From assembly GCA_036497565.1 (NCBI GenBank), contig DASXJE010000006.1, positions 16,097-80,096 of the forward strand: 64,000 nucleotides of DNA, written 5' to 3'. The stretch comes from Mycobacteriales bacterium. Lineage in GTDB: Bacteria; Actinomycetota; Actinomycetes; Mycobacteriales; QHCD01. Within the stretch, counting starts at the first letter, position 1. Each line of letters starts with the position of its first letter. The notes beneath the pieces are model-generated. The model was not told where the DNA came from and searched no databases. It saw only the letters and a list, made by a program, of their open reading frames with translations. Shown piece by piece: positions 35,833 to 43,614 of the stretch. The position numbers were made by a program, and so were the translations under genes.

Positions 35833-36300
35833 TCAGCCGTCGTCCGGTCCGGTCCCTTCGACGAGGCCGTCCCAGGACCAGTGCGGGATGCGAAGTCCGG
35901 CCGGAACGTCGTCCGCGGACCCGTGGTACCGGGACATCGTGGTGGTGGTCGCCCAGGCGAAGTAGTCGTGCAGTACCTGCCGGACCCGGTCGTCGCCGAC
36001 GCCGATGTCGGCCAGCGCCAGATCGAAGCAGGCTATTGCCCGGCGATCCATGTCCTCGTGCGGGCCGTTGCCGCTGTGCATCCGCACGACCGAGGTCTCG
36101 TCGCCGTACGAGTCGGAGAAGGTCGCCGGGCCACCGAGTGCCTCGGCCCAATAGGCGGCGAGGCGCTCGCTGTGCTCGGGATGGAACCCGTGGCTGAACG
36201 CGTGGCTGACCACGTCGTCGGCCATCACCCGGGCGTGCCATGCGTTGGCGAGGCGCAGCAACCCATCGGCACCGCGGACGGACTCGTAGACCGATTGCAT
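35833..36300 (-). CDS. truncated hemoglobin, group II-like
   Basis: 155 residues. The pattern RLANAWHARVMADDVVSHAFSHGFHPEHSERLAAYWAEALGGPATF followed by VVRMHSGNG (proximal His) matches group II (TrHbO-like) globins, which bind O2 and detoxify nitric oxide. The ATG at 36300 has no visible ribosome binding site. Convergent with the phosphoesterase. Confidence 0.88.
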   Translation of the reverse strand: MQSVYESVRGADGLLRLANAWHARVMADDVVSHAFSHGFHPEHSERLAAYWAEALGGPATFSDSYGDETSVVRMHSGNGPHEDMDRRAIACFDLALADIGVGDDRVRQVLHDYFAWATTTTMSRYHGSADDVPAGLRIPHWSWDGLVEGTGPDDG

Positions 36301-36512
36301 TGTTCGAAGATGGCACGCTCGATCACAGATGGCGAAACGATCGCCGTCGCACCGTTCTATGTCTGGCGGCGAGACACTGCCGGTGGGCAGTCGACATGTG
36401 GCCTGGATCACACGGGCGTGAGCCTCTGGCCTCGCCGGTGTCCAACTAAGTACTCGCGACACGCCCCGTCCGGGGCGCCATGTCCGAGCACGCAGCCGAG
36501 AGGGGACTCGCG

Positions 36513-36698
36513 ATGAGCATCGGTGACAAGGCCAAGAACAAGGCCAAGAACAAGGCCCAGGAGCTGGCAGGCAAGGCCAAGAAGAAGGCCGGGAAGGCAA
36601 GCGACGACGAGCAACTACGGGCCGAGGGGCAAGCCGACCAGGCCAAGGGAGACCTGAAGCAGGCCGGCGAGAACGTGAAGGGCGCGTTCGACAAGTAG
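36513..36698 (+). CDS. CsbD-family stress protein
   Basis: 61 residues, Lys/Ala-rich and helical: MSIGDKAKNKAKNKAQELAG ... DQAKGDLKQAGENVKGAFDK. This is the CsbD pattern found in general-stress proteins of unknown mechanism. GAGAGGGG lies before the ATG at 36513. First gene of the envelope-stress island. Confidence 0.88.
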   Translation: MSIGDKAKNKAKNKAQELAGKAKKKAGKASDDEQLRAEGQADQAKGDLKQAGENVKGAFDK

Positions 36699-36727
36699 TT
36701 CATCGGGCAGGCAAATGACATACGACT

Positions 36728-36745
36728 GCGGGCGTAGCCGCCCGC
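36728..36745 (+). terminator. short hairpin attenuator
   Basis: Perfect 7-base stem (GCGGGCG/CGCCCGC) with a TAGC loop between the CsbD and Asp23 genes, followed directly by the ribosome binding site of the latter. No T tract; probably a weak attenuator or RNA-processing stem. Confidence 0.45.
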
Positions 36746-36764
36746 ATCGAAGGAGCAGATATCT

Positions 36765-37265
36765 GTGAGTACTGAGGACACGGACCGTTTGGCAGGGGCG
36801 GACAAGAAGCCTCGGGTGGACCGCCCCGCGGGTGGTGCCCCGGCCCGGCTCGGCGGAGTGAGCAGCGCAGAGTTGGTCACCGGGCAGGGGCGGACCGCGA
36901 TCGCCGACGTGGTGGTGCAGAAGATCGCCGGGATCGCCGCGAGCGACGTCGCCGGCGTCCACAACCTAGGTGGCGGCACGGCCCGGGCCATGGGTGCCCT
37001 GCGGGAGCGGATTCCCGGCGCAGCGCGGAGCAGCGGCCAGGGCGTATCGGTGGAGGTCGGTGAACGGCAGACCGCCGTCGACCTGGCCCTCGTCGTCGAG
37101 TATGGCGTCTCCATCCCCGACCTCGCGCAGTCGATCCGCCGGAACGTCATCACCTCGATAGAGCGGATGACGGGGCTGGAGGTCACCGAGGTCAACATCG
37201 ATGTCGACGACGTACACCTCCCGGACGACAACGACGACGGGTCCAACGAGTCGCGGGTCCAGTGA
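36765..37265 (+). CDS. Asp23/Gls24-family envelope stress protein
   Basis: 166 residues, GTG with AAGGAG upstream. Asp23 domain: IADVVVQKIAGIAASDVAGVHNLGG, VSVEVGERQTAVDLALVVEYGVSIPDLAQSIRRNVITSIERMTGLEVTEVNIDVDDVHLP. In staphylococci Asp23 lies under the membrane, anchored by AmaP, and helps envelope stress responses. An AmaP homologue is encoded four genes further on. Overlaps the next gene by 4 bases. Confidence 0.92.
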   Translation: MSTEDTDRLAGADKKPRVDRPAGGAPARLGGVSSAELVTGQGRTAIADVVVQKIAGIAASDVAGVHNLGGGTARAMGALRERIPGAARSSGQGVSVEVGERQTAVDLALVVEYGVSIPDLAQSIRRNVITSIERMTGLEVTEVNIDVDDVHLPDDNDDGSNESRVQ

Positions 37266-37633
37266 GCACCCGGCACCGGACTGATCGGGTTCTGTCCGGT
37301 AGCGAGGTGGATGTCGACCTGGTGGCGGCCGCGGCCGCGGGATGCCCCGCGGTCGCCGCCCTGTCAGCCGGGATGTTCGGAGAGGTCGCCACCTACCTCC
37401 CCGGCCGAAAGGTCAGCGGGATCCGGGTCACCGACGCCGACGTCGAAATCCACATCGTCGCCCACCGCGGACACCCGCTCCACCACGTCGCCGCTCATCT
37501 CGGTGCGCTGACCCGGCCACTCATCGGTGACCGCCGGCTGACCGTTGCGGTCGACGACCTCGACGTCGACCTCCCCAGCGGCAACCGCGCCGACCGGTCA
37601 ATTGCGTCGCGCTCAGGAAGCGAGCAGCCATGA
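37262..37633 (+). CDS. Asp23-like hypothetical protein
   Basis: 123 residues. VAALSAGMFGEVATYLPGRKVSGIRVTDADVEIHIVAHRGHPLHHVAAHLGALTRPLIGDRRLTVAVDDLDV resembles the core of an Asp23 domain but lacks the leading helix pattern. Probably a diverged Asp23 partner within the stress operon; overlaps both neighbours by 4 bases, so tightly coupled. Confidence 0.7.
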   Translation: MSTRHRTDRVLSGSEVDVDLVAAAAAGCPAVAALSAGMFGEVATYLPGRKVSGIRVTDADVEIHIVAHRGHPLHHVAAHLGALTRPLIGDRRLTVAVDDLDVDLPSGNRADRSIASRSGSEQP

Positions 37634-37830
37634 ACCTCACCGCAACCCACTTTGGCTTCATATTCGGCATCGCATTGGGGCTGGCCGGCGCGTTCGGCGG
37701 CTTCGCCGCATTCATCATCGTGCTGATCATGGGCATCGTCGGACTCGTCGCCGGACGCGCAATCGACGACGGAGGCGACCCGGCCGGCCTGCTCGGCCGG
37801 CTGAATCGGCATGACCGTGAGCGGCTGTGA
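37630..37830 (+). CDS. small two-helix membrane protein of the Asp23 operon
   Basis: 66 residues. HFGFIFGIALGLAGAFGGFAAFIIVLIMGIVGLVAGRAI forms two hydrophobic segments with Gly-rich packing, followed by a charged tail. It is similar in size and place to the DUF2273 proteins encoded next to amaP/asp23. Likely a membrane partner. Confidence 0.75.
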   Translation: MNLTATHFGFIFGIALGLAGAFGGFAAFIIVLIMGIVGLVAGRAIDDGGDPAGLLGRLNRHDRERL

Positions 37831-38204
37831 GGACGCAACCACTGGCTGTCCCGGAACGACGTGGCCGCACCAGCGTCGCCGCCCGGGTTGTGGAGAAAAT
37901 TGCCGCCCAGGCCGTCGACGAGATCGGCGAGGCGAGTGGCGTTCCCCGCCGCCTGCTCGGTGTTCGGCTCGGACACGATGACGGACAGGGCAGGGCGCAG
38001 GCCGCCGCCGAAATCGACGGCGACATCGCCATCGTGTCGGTGCGGATGTCGGTCACCTACCCGAATCCGATCCGGCGCACCGCCGACGCTGCCCGAAGCC
38101 GTGTCATCGTCCGGGTCGGCGAGCTGACCGGCCTGCAGGTCAAACAGGTGGACGTCGACATCGCCCGGCTCATCCCCCCAACTGGACACCAGAGGGTGCG
38201 CTGA
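37827..38204 (+). CDS. Asp23/Gls24-family protein (second)
   Basis: 125 residues. TSVAARVVEKIAAQAVDEIGEASGVPRRLLG and GDIAIVSVRMSVTYPNPIRRTADAARSRVIVRVGELTGLQVKQVDVDIARL show the full Asp23 pattern. The GTG start overlaps the upstream gene by 4 bases. Paralogous to the protein at 36765; the two could form mixed polymers. Confidence 0.88.
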   Translation: MRTQPLAVPERRGRTSVAARVVEKIAAQAVDEIGEASGVPRRLLGVRLGHDDGQGRAQAAAEIDGDIAIVSVRMSVTYPNPIRRTADAARSRVIVRVGELTGLQVKQVDVDIARLIPPTGHQRVR

Positions 38205-38740
38205 TGCCCGCCCTTCCCCGCCGCCGCCGTACGCTGCCAGCCATCGTCGTGGCCGCCGTCGGTGCCGCCGTCGGCGCAACCGTGGTGATCGACGTGATCG
38301 CCGTCGCGACCATCCGCCGCTCGCTGATCTGGCCGTACGAACAAATAGGCGAGCTTCTGCGGGAGAACACCTGGGACACCACCGTCGTACTAATGATCTC
38401 CGCTGGAGTCGCGTTGATCGGCATGCTTCTGCTGATCGCCGCAGCCGCACCGGGCCGGCAGAAGCTGCAGGCGCTGACCACCGGCGACCCCGACGTCGTC
38501 GCCGGAGCCACGCGGCGAAGCCTGAGCCGCACACTCACCGAAGCCGCACGCGTCGACGGCATCGCCAAGGCCCACGTGGACGTGGGCCGGCGGCGGGTCA
38601 AGGTCACGGCCACCAGCTACCTGCGGGATCCGACCGGGCAACGCGAGGCCGTCACCACCGCGGTCACCGCCCGCCTGGACCAGCTCGCCCCGATCCGACC
38701 CCGCACCGTGCACACCAAACTTCATCGACGGAAGGCGTGA
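38204..38740 (+). CDS. DUF6286-family membrane protein
   Basis: 178 residues. Two membrane segments (AIVVAAVGAAVGATVVIDVIAV and TVVLMISAGVALIGMLLLIAAA) followed by a cytoplasmic domain (VAGATRRSLSRTLTEAARVDGIAKAHVDVGRRRVKVTATSYLRD) that resembles the Asp23/AmaP C-terminal fold. DUF6286 proteins are typical of actinobacterial Asp23 operons. Its ATG overlaps the preceding stop by one base (TGATG). Confidence 0.85.
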   Translation: MPALPRRRRTLPAIVVAAVGAAVGATVVIDVIAVATIRRSLIWPYEQIGELLRENTWDTTVVLMISAGVALIGMLLLIAAAAPGRQKLQALTTGDPDVVAGATRRSLSRTLTEAARVDGIAKAHVDVGRRRVKVTATSYLRDPTGQREAVTTAVTARLDQLAPIRPRTVHTKLHRRKA

Positions 38741-39321
38741 TGACCACCGCCCGCACCGGCCGCGGCAACCGCTACGGCCTCGCCTTCGTCGGCCTCCTGC
38801 TCGCCGCTGGTGGAGCCGCCTCGTTGACCGTCGGCCTCGGTGTCTTCGGCACCGGCCGTGCACATGCCGCGCTATTCACCCCAGCAGAGTCGCGCTACGT
38901 GGACGGGAGCGGTTGGTTCTGGCCCGTCGTCGCTGCGGCCGCTGCCGTCGTCGGACTCGCCTGCCTGCGCTGGCTCCTCGTCCAGTCCCGCCGCGACCGG
39001 GTCGGCACACTTCACCTGGAAGCCGACCACAGGCGCGGCACAACCCGCGTCGGCGCGCACATCGCCACCGACGCTCTCGAGACCGAGATCGGCTCATACC
39101 CCGGAGTCACCTACGCCCGCGGCAGGCTCACCGGCAGCACCGACGCCCTCGAACTCGTCCTGACCATCGGCGTCGAAGAACGCGCCGACCTCGCCGGCCT
39201 GCGTACGAAGATCAACACCGAGGCGGTGGCCCACCTTCGCGAAGCGTTGGGAGAGCAGCACCTACCCACCCGGCTCGCCCTCCGCCTCGACACCACCAGC
39301 GCCAGGCGACACCTCACTTGA
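38740..39321 (+). CDS. amaP: AmaP-like alkaline-shock membrane anchor
   Basis: 193 residues. Two N-terminal membrane helices (LAFVGLLLAAGGAASLTVGLGVF and WFWPVVAAAAAVVGLACLRWLLV) and a cytoplasmic domain with DALETEIGSYPGVTYARGRLTGS and LGLRT-like segments, as in AmaP, which tethers Asp23 to the membrane. GTG 38737 is an equally possible start. Last of the tightly overlapping cluster. Confidence 0.85.
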   Translation: MTTARTGRGNRYGLAFVGLLLAAGGAASLTVGLGVFGTGRAHAALFTPAESRYVDGSGWFWPVVAAAAAVVGLACLRWLLVQSRRDRVGTLHLEADHRRGTTRVGAHIATDALETEIGSYPGVTYARGRLTGSTDALELVLTIGVEERADLAGLRTKINTEAVAHLREALGEQHLPTRLALRLDTTSARRHLT

Positions 39322-39678
39322 TCATCCCGCCACATGCCTCGGGCGGGACGGAAACGAAGCCGGAACGGAGGACCAAAACCCGACAAGCCGCGTCAAGAGG
39401 CTGCCCGAACCGGAGGGGCCATGACCGAGCGAACGGCACGCCACCGCATGCTCTGCGCCGCGCACGGGCCGCCCACTCCAGCCTCGGTAGGACTTGGCGC
39501 GCGCCCCGCCGCCGGATGCCCTCTACCGTTGTGGGTCGGATCTGCCGACCCGGCGACGGCCGCAGCGCCGGCCCGCTTGATCACGCCTGCGGTTCATGAC
39601 AAGGAGACCAGCCCGTGCCCGATCCGGTGCGAAACAAGCCCGTCGGGGCGTCGCGCGCTGGTGCCGGCCCTTGACCCG
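39322..39678. other. 357-base region before the sigma factor gene
   Basis: Open in the sigma-factor frame from 39421, where GGAGGGG lies 3-4 bases before an ATG, so an N-terminal extension of the sigma factor is possible. The encoded stretch is compositionally unlike a folded domain. It also holds a 19-codon leader frame (39615-39674). No promoter can be assigned by eye with confidence. Confidence 0.5.
39615..39674 (+). CDS. possible 19-residue leader peptide
   Basis: GTG at 39615 follows AAGGAG with good spacing and reads 19 codons to TGA at 39672-39674, four bases before the sigma-factor ATG at 39679, which itself has no ribosome binding site. Translational coupling through this leader would explain how the sigma factor is made. 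It could also reflect a misplaced start. Confidence 0.35.
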   Translation: MPDPVRNKPVGASRAGAGP

Positions 39679-40290
39679 ATGAGCTCGCCAAGTCAACCGC
39701 CCGCCGGCGAGCCCCCGACGGCTACCCCACGCCGTGCGCCCGGTCCCACATTCACATCCGATCCGGCTGCCGACGCCTGGCTCGTCGGCAAGGCACGCAA
39801 CGGCGACACCGCCGCCTACGAGGCGCTGGTGCGCCGCCACCGCGTCCGGGTCTACCGGATCGCGCTCCGCATGCTCGGCAACCACGAAGACGCCGAGGAC
39901 GTCGCCCAAGACACCTTCGTGCAAGTCTGGTCCGCTCTGGCCGGGTTCGTGGGCGGCGCGCAATTCACCACCTGGCTCTACCGGATCGTCATCAACCGTT
40001 GCATCAACCACAAGCGGCGCCGCCCGCCGCCCGTCCCACTCCGGGACGAGGACTACCCGGCTGGAAGCGGTCCGGAGGATGCCGTCGTCGCCGAGCACCG
40101 AGCCCGCGCCACTGCAGCCGCGATAGCGGCTCTGCCGCCAGACCAACGCACGGTCCTCGTGCTCCATCAGATGGAAGGACTCACCTATCAGGAGGTCGCC
40201 GACATCCTCAAACTTCCCGAACCCACTGTCCGCGGCAGGCTCGCCAGAGCGCGGCGAACCCTGATCACCGACCTTCGGGATTGGGCATGA
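39679..40290 (+). CDS. ECF-type RNA polymerase sigma factor
   Basis: 203 residues from ATG 39679. Region 2: YEALVRRHRVRVYRIALRMLGNHEDAEDVAQDTFVQVWSALAGF; region 4: AIAALPPDQRTVLVLHQMEGLTYQEVADILKLPEPTVRGRLARARRTL. An extended N terminus is possible. It overlaps by 4 bases the gene for a protein with a zinc-binding anti-sigma motif and an Asp23-like domain, so the two are probably a sigma/anti-sigma pair for envelope stress. Confidence 0.92.
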   Translation: MSSPSQPPAGEPPTATPRRAPGPTFTSDPAADAWLVGKARNGDTAAYEALVRRHRVRVYRIALRMLGNHEDAEDVAQDTFVQVWSALAGFVGGAQFTTWLYRIVINRCINHKRRRPPPVPLRDEDYPAGSGPEDAVVAEHRARATAAAIAALPPDQRTVLVLHQMEGLTYQEVADILKLPEPTVRGRLARARRTLITDLRDWA

Positions 40291-40865
40291 CCGGCACCCG
40301 CGGCGACCAAGTGCCCTGTGGCGCCACGATCGACGACCTCATCGCCCAGGTCGCCGACGGCGACGCCACACGGCGCACCCCACATCAGCAAGGGTGCGTC
40401 CACTGCCAGGCAGCGCTCACCGAATACGCCCGGCTGTGGGACCCGGTCACTGTGCTCGCCGCCGAACATGTGCAGCCACCCGACAGCCTCATCGACGAGG
40501 CGCTACGCCGCATTCGGACCACCCTCGAACACCCCGAGTACGGACTGCTACCAGGAGGCCCGGACGGACTCACCCGAATCGCCGTGCGCGTCATCATCGT
40601 CACCGCCCGCACGGCAGCCGAACGCACCGACGGCGTCCGGGCCGCCCTGACCCATGCCGCTCCGAGCGACTCCTCCGCCACCGTCGCCGCTGGCATCACC
40701 GGCTCCAGCACTGCCATCGAGGTCACCGTTGCCGCCACCTACGGCCACGACCTACCCGCCCTCGCCGACCGCATCCGCCGCACTGTCGCCCATGACATCC
40801 GTACTTACACAGGACTGCGACCTGCGGACATCACCATCGTCATCGACGACATTCTCCAACCCTGA
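40287..40865 (+). CDS. ZAS-like anti-sigma motif fused to an Asp23-like domain
   Basis: 192 residues, ATGA-coupled to the sigma factor. Residues about 12-45 (DDLIAQVADGDATRRTPHQQGCVHCQAAL) contain H-x3-C-x2-C, the core of the zinc-binding anti-sigma (ZAS) motif. The C-terminal half (IAVRVIIVTARTAAERTDGVRAAL ... IEVTVAATYGHDLPALADRIRRTVAHDIRTYTGLRPADITIVIDDI) follows the Asp23 pattern. Likely a soluble anti-sigma factor that senses the Asp23/AmaP assembly; no membrane helix is present. Confidence 0.8.
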   Translation: MTGTRGDQVPCGATIDDLIAQVADGDATRRTPHQQGCVHCQAALTEYARLWDPVTVLAAEHVQPPDSLIDEALRRIRTTLEHPEYGLLPGGPDGLTRIAVRVIIVTARTAAERTDGVRAALTHAAPSDSSATVAAGITGSSTAIEVTVAATYGHDLPALADRIRRTVAHDIRTYTGLRPADITIVIDDILQP

Positions 40866-41192
40866 CCGTTAGGCGGGCCCGGCCTATACCGCGTCACCTC
40901 GCGAATTGATGGCTGCTCCTCCTCGCCGCCTGGCGTCGCAGCCGCGCCCTACCCGGCCAACTCCACCGTTTCGTCGGCGTCGCCGGCATCATCCTCCTCA
41001 GCCTGCCATGACACGATCACGTTCCAGTGCGTCCGCCCGGTGCACTGCGAACGGCCCGTTCCGGGGTGCTCCCGATGCTGACGGCTGCGTCCGAGAATGG
41101 CGGTCGTAGAGTCCAGAGGTCGACGCGGAGCCCAAGCGGGGATCCACCTCTCCTCCCGTTTGCCGCCGGCGCGGGAGGAGCTTGTTACCGGA
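40866..41192. other. 327-base gap before cydA
   Basis: No convincing gene. One frame (about 40910-41010) has a membrane-helix-like stretch (WLLLLAAWRRS, VGVAGIILLSLP) without a start, possibly a gene remnant. The cydAB promoter should lie here but no clear -10/-35 pair is seen. Confidence 0.5.
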
Positions 41193-42554
41193 ATGGTCTC
41201 GCACGTGTCGATTGCAGCTGCGGGAAGCATCATCGCGCCGCGGTCGCAGATGGGCTTCTCGCTGGGCTGGCACATCATCCTTGCCTGTCTCGGGGTTGGC
41301 ATGCCCGGTCTGACGCTGTTCCTGGAATGGCGAGGTCAGCGGACCGGCGACGTGCACTACCGTCTGCTCGCGCGTCGGTGGGCTCGGACGCTGGGCGTCC
41401 TGTTCGCGGTGGGCGCCGTATCCGGGACGATTCTGTCCTTCGAGATGGGCCTGTTGTGGTCGGGCCTGATGGAGCACTACGGATCGGTGATCGGTCTGCC
41501 GTTCGCGATCGAGGGATTCGCGTTCTTCGTCGAAGCGATTTTTCTCGGTATCTACCTCTACGGCTGGGATCGACTCACGCCACGGGTCCATCTGCTCTCA
41601 GGTATCCCGATCTTCCTGGCCGGCGTGCTGTCGGCGTTCTTCGTGGTATGCGCCAACTCATGGATGAACAGCCCACAAGGCTTCACTGAACGCAACGGCA
41701 AGCTGACGAGTGTGTCCCCCTGGTCGGCGATGTTCAACAAGGCGACCTGGCCCGAAACCACCCACATGATCCTGGCCGCGTTCATGGTCACCGGTTTCCT
41801 CATCGCCAGCGTGTACGCCGTTGCCATGTTGCGGGGACACCGTGACCGCTACCACCGTCTCGGGATGCTCGTCCCGCTGTCCTTCGCCTGCGCGGTGACG
41901 CCGATCCAGATCGTGGTCGGAGACTGGGCGGCCCGCTACGTGGCCGACGACCAGCCGGCGAAGCTCGCGGCGATGGAGGGCCTATTCCGCGGCAGGCACG
42001 GCGCCCCCGAGTCGCTCGGTGGCATCTACTACGACAACGCCCTGCACGGAGCGATCCGCATTCCTGATGGTCTGTCTCTTCTGGCCCGGCTTGACCCGAG
42101 AGCCTATGTCGCTGGGCTGCACGAAATACCCGTCGACCAGCGCCCACCGGTCAATATCGTTCATCTGGCCTTCGACAGCATGGTCGGCGTCGGCTTCGCG
42201 CTCCTCGCACTCGGCGCGTGGTTCGGATGGGCCTGGTGGCGCCACCATGACCTACCTGCCTCGGCCTGGTTCCTGCGTGCAGTCGCAGTGTCCGGCGTTG
42301 CGGCCGTCGTGGCCATGGAAGCGGGTTGGATCACTACCGAGGTCGGACGCCAGCCATGGATCGTCTACCGCCTGCTTCGGGTCGATCAGGCCGTCAATCC
42401 CGCGACAGGGATCGGTTGGGGACTGCCGCTGCTGCTGATCGTCTATGCCGTCCTCACTGTGGCCATCGTCTATGTCCTGCGTCATATGGTCCGCAGCAGG
42501 CCTGTCCCTGCCGCGCCACAAGAGTCTGACCTCGCCGACTACGAAGTGGGGTAA
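41193..42554 (+). CDS. cydA: cytochrome bd-type quinol oxidase subunit I
   Basis: 453 residues with about nine membrane helices. Key features: RSQMGFSLGWHII (heme ligand His), FAIEGFAFFVEAIFLGIYLYGW (conserved Glu residues), CANSWMNSPQGF, and GWITTEVGRQPW near the C terminus. The quinol loop is short, as in the cyanide-insensitive type. Reduces O2 to water at high affinity. The ATG at 41193 is preceded at 12 bases by GGAGGAG. Confidence 0.93.
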   Translation: MVSHVSIAAAGSIIAPRSQMGFSLGWHIILACLGVGMPGLTLFLEWRGQRTGDVHYRLLARRWARTLGVLFAVGAVSGTILSFEMGLLWSGLMEHYGSVIGLPFAIEGFAFFVEAIFLGIYLYGWDRLTPRVHLLSGIPIFLAGVLSAFFVVCANSWMNSPQGFTERNGKLTSVSPWSAMFNKATWPETTHMILAAFMVTGFLIASVYAVAMLRGHRDRYHRLGMLVPLSFACAVTPIQIVVGDWAARYVADDQPAKLAAMEGLFRGRHGAPESLGGIYYDNALHGAIRIPDGLSLLARLDPRAYVAGLHEIPVDQRPPVNIVHLAFDSMVGVGFALLALGAWFGWAWWRHHDLPASAWFLRAVAVSGVAAVVAMEAGWITTEVGRQPWIVYRLLRVDQAVNPATGIGWGLPLLLIVYAVLTVAIVYVLRHMVRSRPVPAAPQESDLADYEVG

Positions 42555-42556
42555 CC

Positions 42557-43570
42557 ATGTCGCTGGCTACCGCGCTTCTGGCGCTCATCTGGCTTTCCGT
42601 GACCGCCTATGCCCTGCTCGGCGGAGCGGACTTCGGTGCCGGGTTCTGGGATCTGATCGCCGGCAACCCGGACCGCGGACACGAGCGGCGCACGCTCATC
42701 GAACACTCCATCGGGCCGGTATGGGAAGCCAACCATGTCTGGCTGATCTTCGTCCTCGTACTGATGTGGACGTCCTTCCCGGCCCTATTCGCTGCGATTG
42801 CCTCTACGCTCTACATTCCGCTAACCCTTGTTGCGATCGGCATCATCGCCCGCGGTTCGGCGTTCGCGTTCCGCAAAGCCGTCACCGAGACATGGCAACG
42901 ACGTCTGTTCGGCGCGGCGTTCGCGTTCTCGTCTGTGATCACACCTTTCTTCCTCGGCGCACTGGCCGGCGGCATCGCCTCCGGCCGGGTTCCACCAGGG
43001 CTCGCCAACGGCGACATCATCACCAGTTGGGTCAACCCCACCTCGCTGGCCTGCGGCGTACTCGCGATCGCCGTCTGCGCCTATCTCTCAGCGATCTACC
43101 TCACGGCGGACGCCCGCCGCGGCGGACACGGCGAACTTGCTGAGTACTACCGCCGACAGGGCCTGCTCAGTGGCATCACGGTCGGCGTCGTAGCGGTCGC
43201 TGCGATCGCGGTCGTGCACGCAGACGCGCGCCAGATCTACCGCGAGCTGCTCGACGGCGGGCTACCGCTCGTCATCGTCTCGATCGTCGCCGGACTCACG
43301 TCGCTGCTACTCCTGACAAGGCGTGATTACATCGCCGTGCGAGTCACGGCAGCGCTCGCCGTCACCGCCATGTTGTGGGCGTGGGGAGTCGGCCAATACC
43401 CCGAGTTGCTGCCTGGCCTGTCCCTCGATCAAGCGGCAGCCGCGCACGCCACCCTGCAGGCGACCGCCATCGCGTCCCTCGTGGGCCTCCTATTCGTAGT
43501 GCCGTCTCTGGCATGGCTGTTCGTCCTGTTCCAACGAGATCAAAGCCGAGCGGCGCGCCGCGACTCGTAG
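42557..43570 (+). CDS. cydB: cytochrome bd-type quinol oxidase subunit II
   Basis: 337 residues, starting 2 bases after cydA. ALLGGADFGAGFWDLIAG near the N terminus and HSIGPVWEANHVWLIFVLVLMWTSFP are the conserved CydB segments; about eight helices. Forms the heterodimeric oxidase with CydA. No cydDC genes follow. Confidence 0.93.
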   Translation: MSLATALLALIWLSVTAYALLGGADFGAGFWDLIAGNPDRGHERRTLIEHSIGPVWEANHVWLIFVLVLMWTSFPALFAAIASTLYIPLTLVAIGIIARGSAFAFRKAVTETWQRRLFGAAFAFSSVITPFFLGALAGGIASGRVPPGLANGDIITSWVNPTSLACGVLAIAVCAYLSAIYLTADARRGGHGELAEYYRRQGLLSGITVGVVAVAAIAVVHADARQIYRELLDGGLPLVIVSIVAGLTSLLLLTRRDYIAVRVTAALAVTAMLWAWGVGQYPELLPGLSLDQAAAAHATLQATAIASLVGLLFVVPSLAWLFVLFQRDQSRAARRDS

Positions 43571-43614
43571 GTGGTAGAAGTGCGGTCGGCGCAACCGTGC
43601 GGGATGATCGCGAG

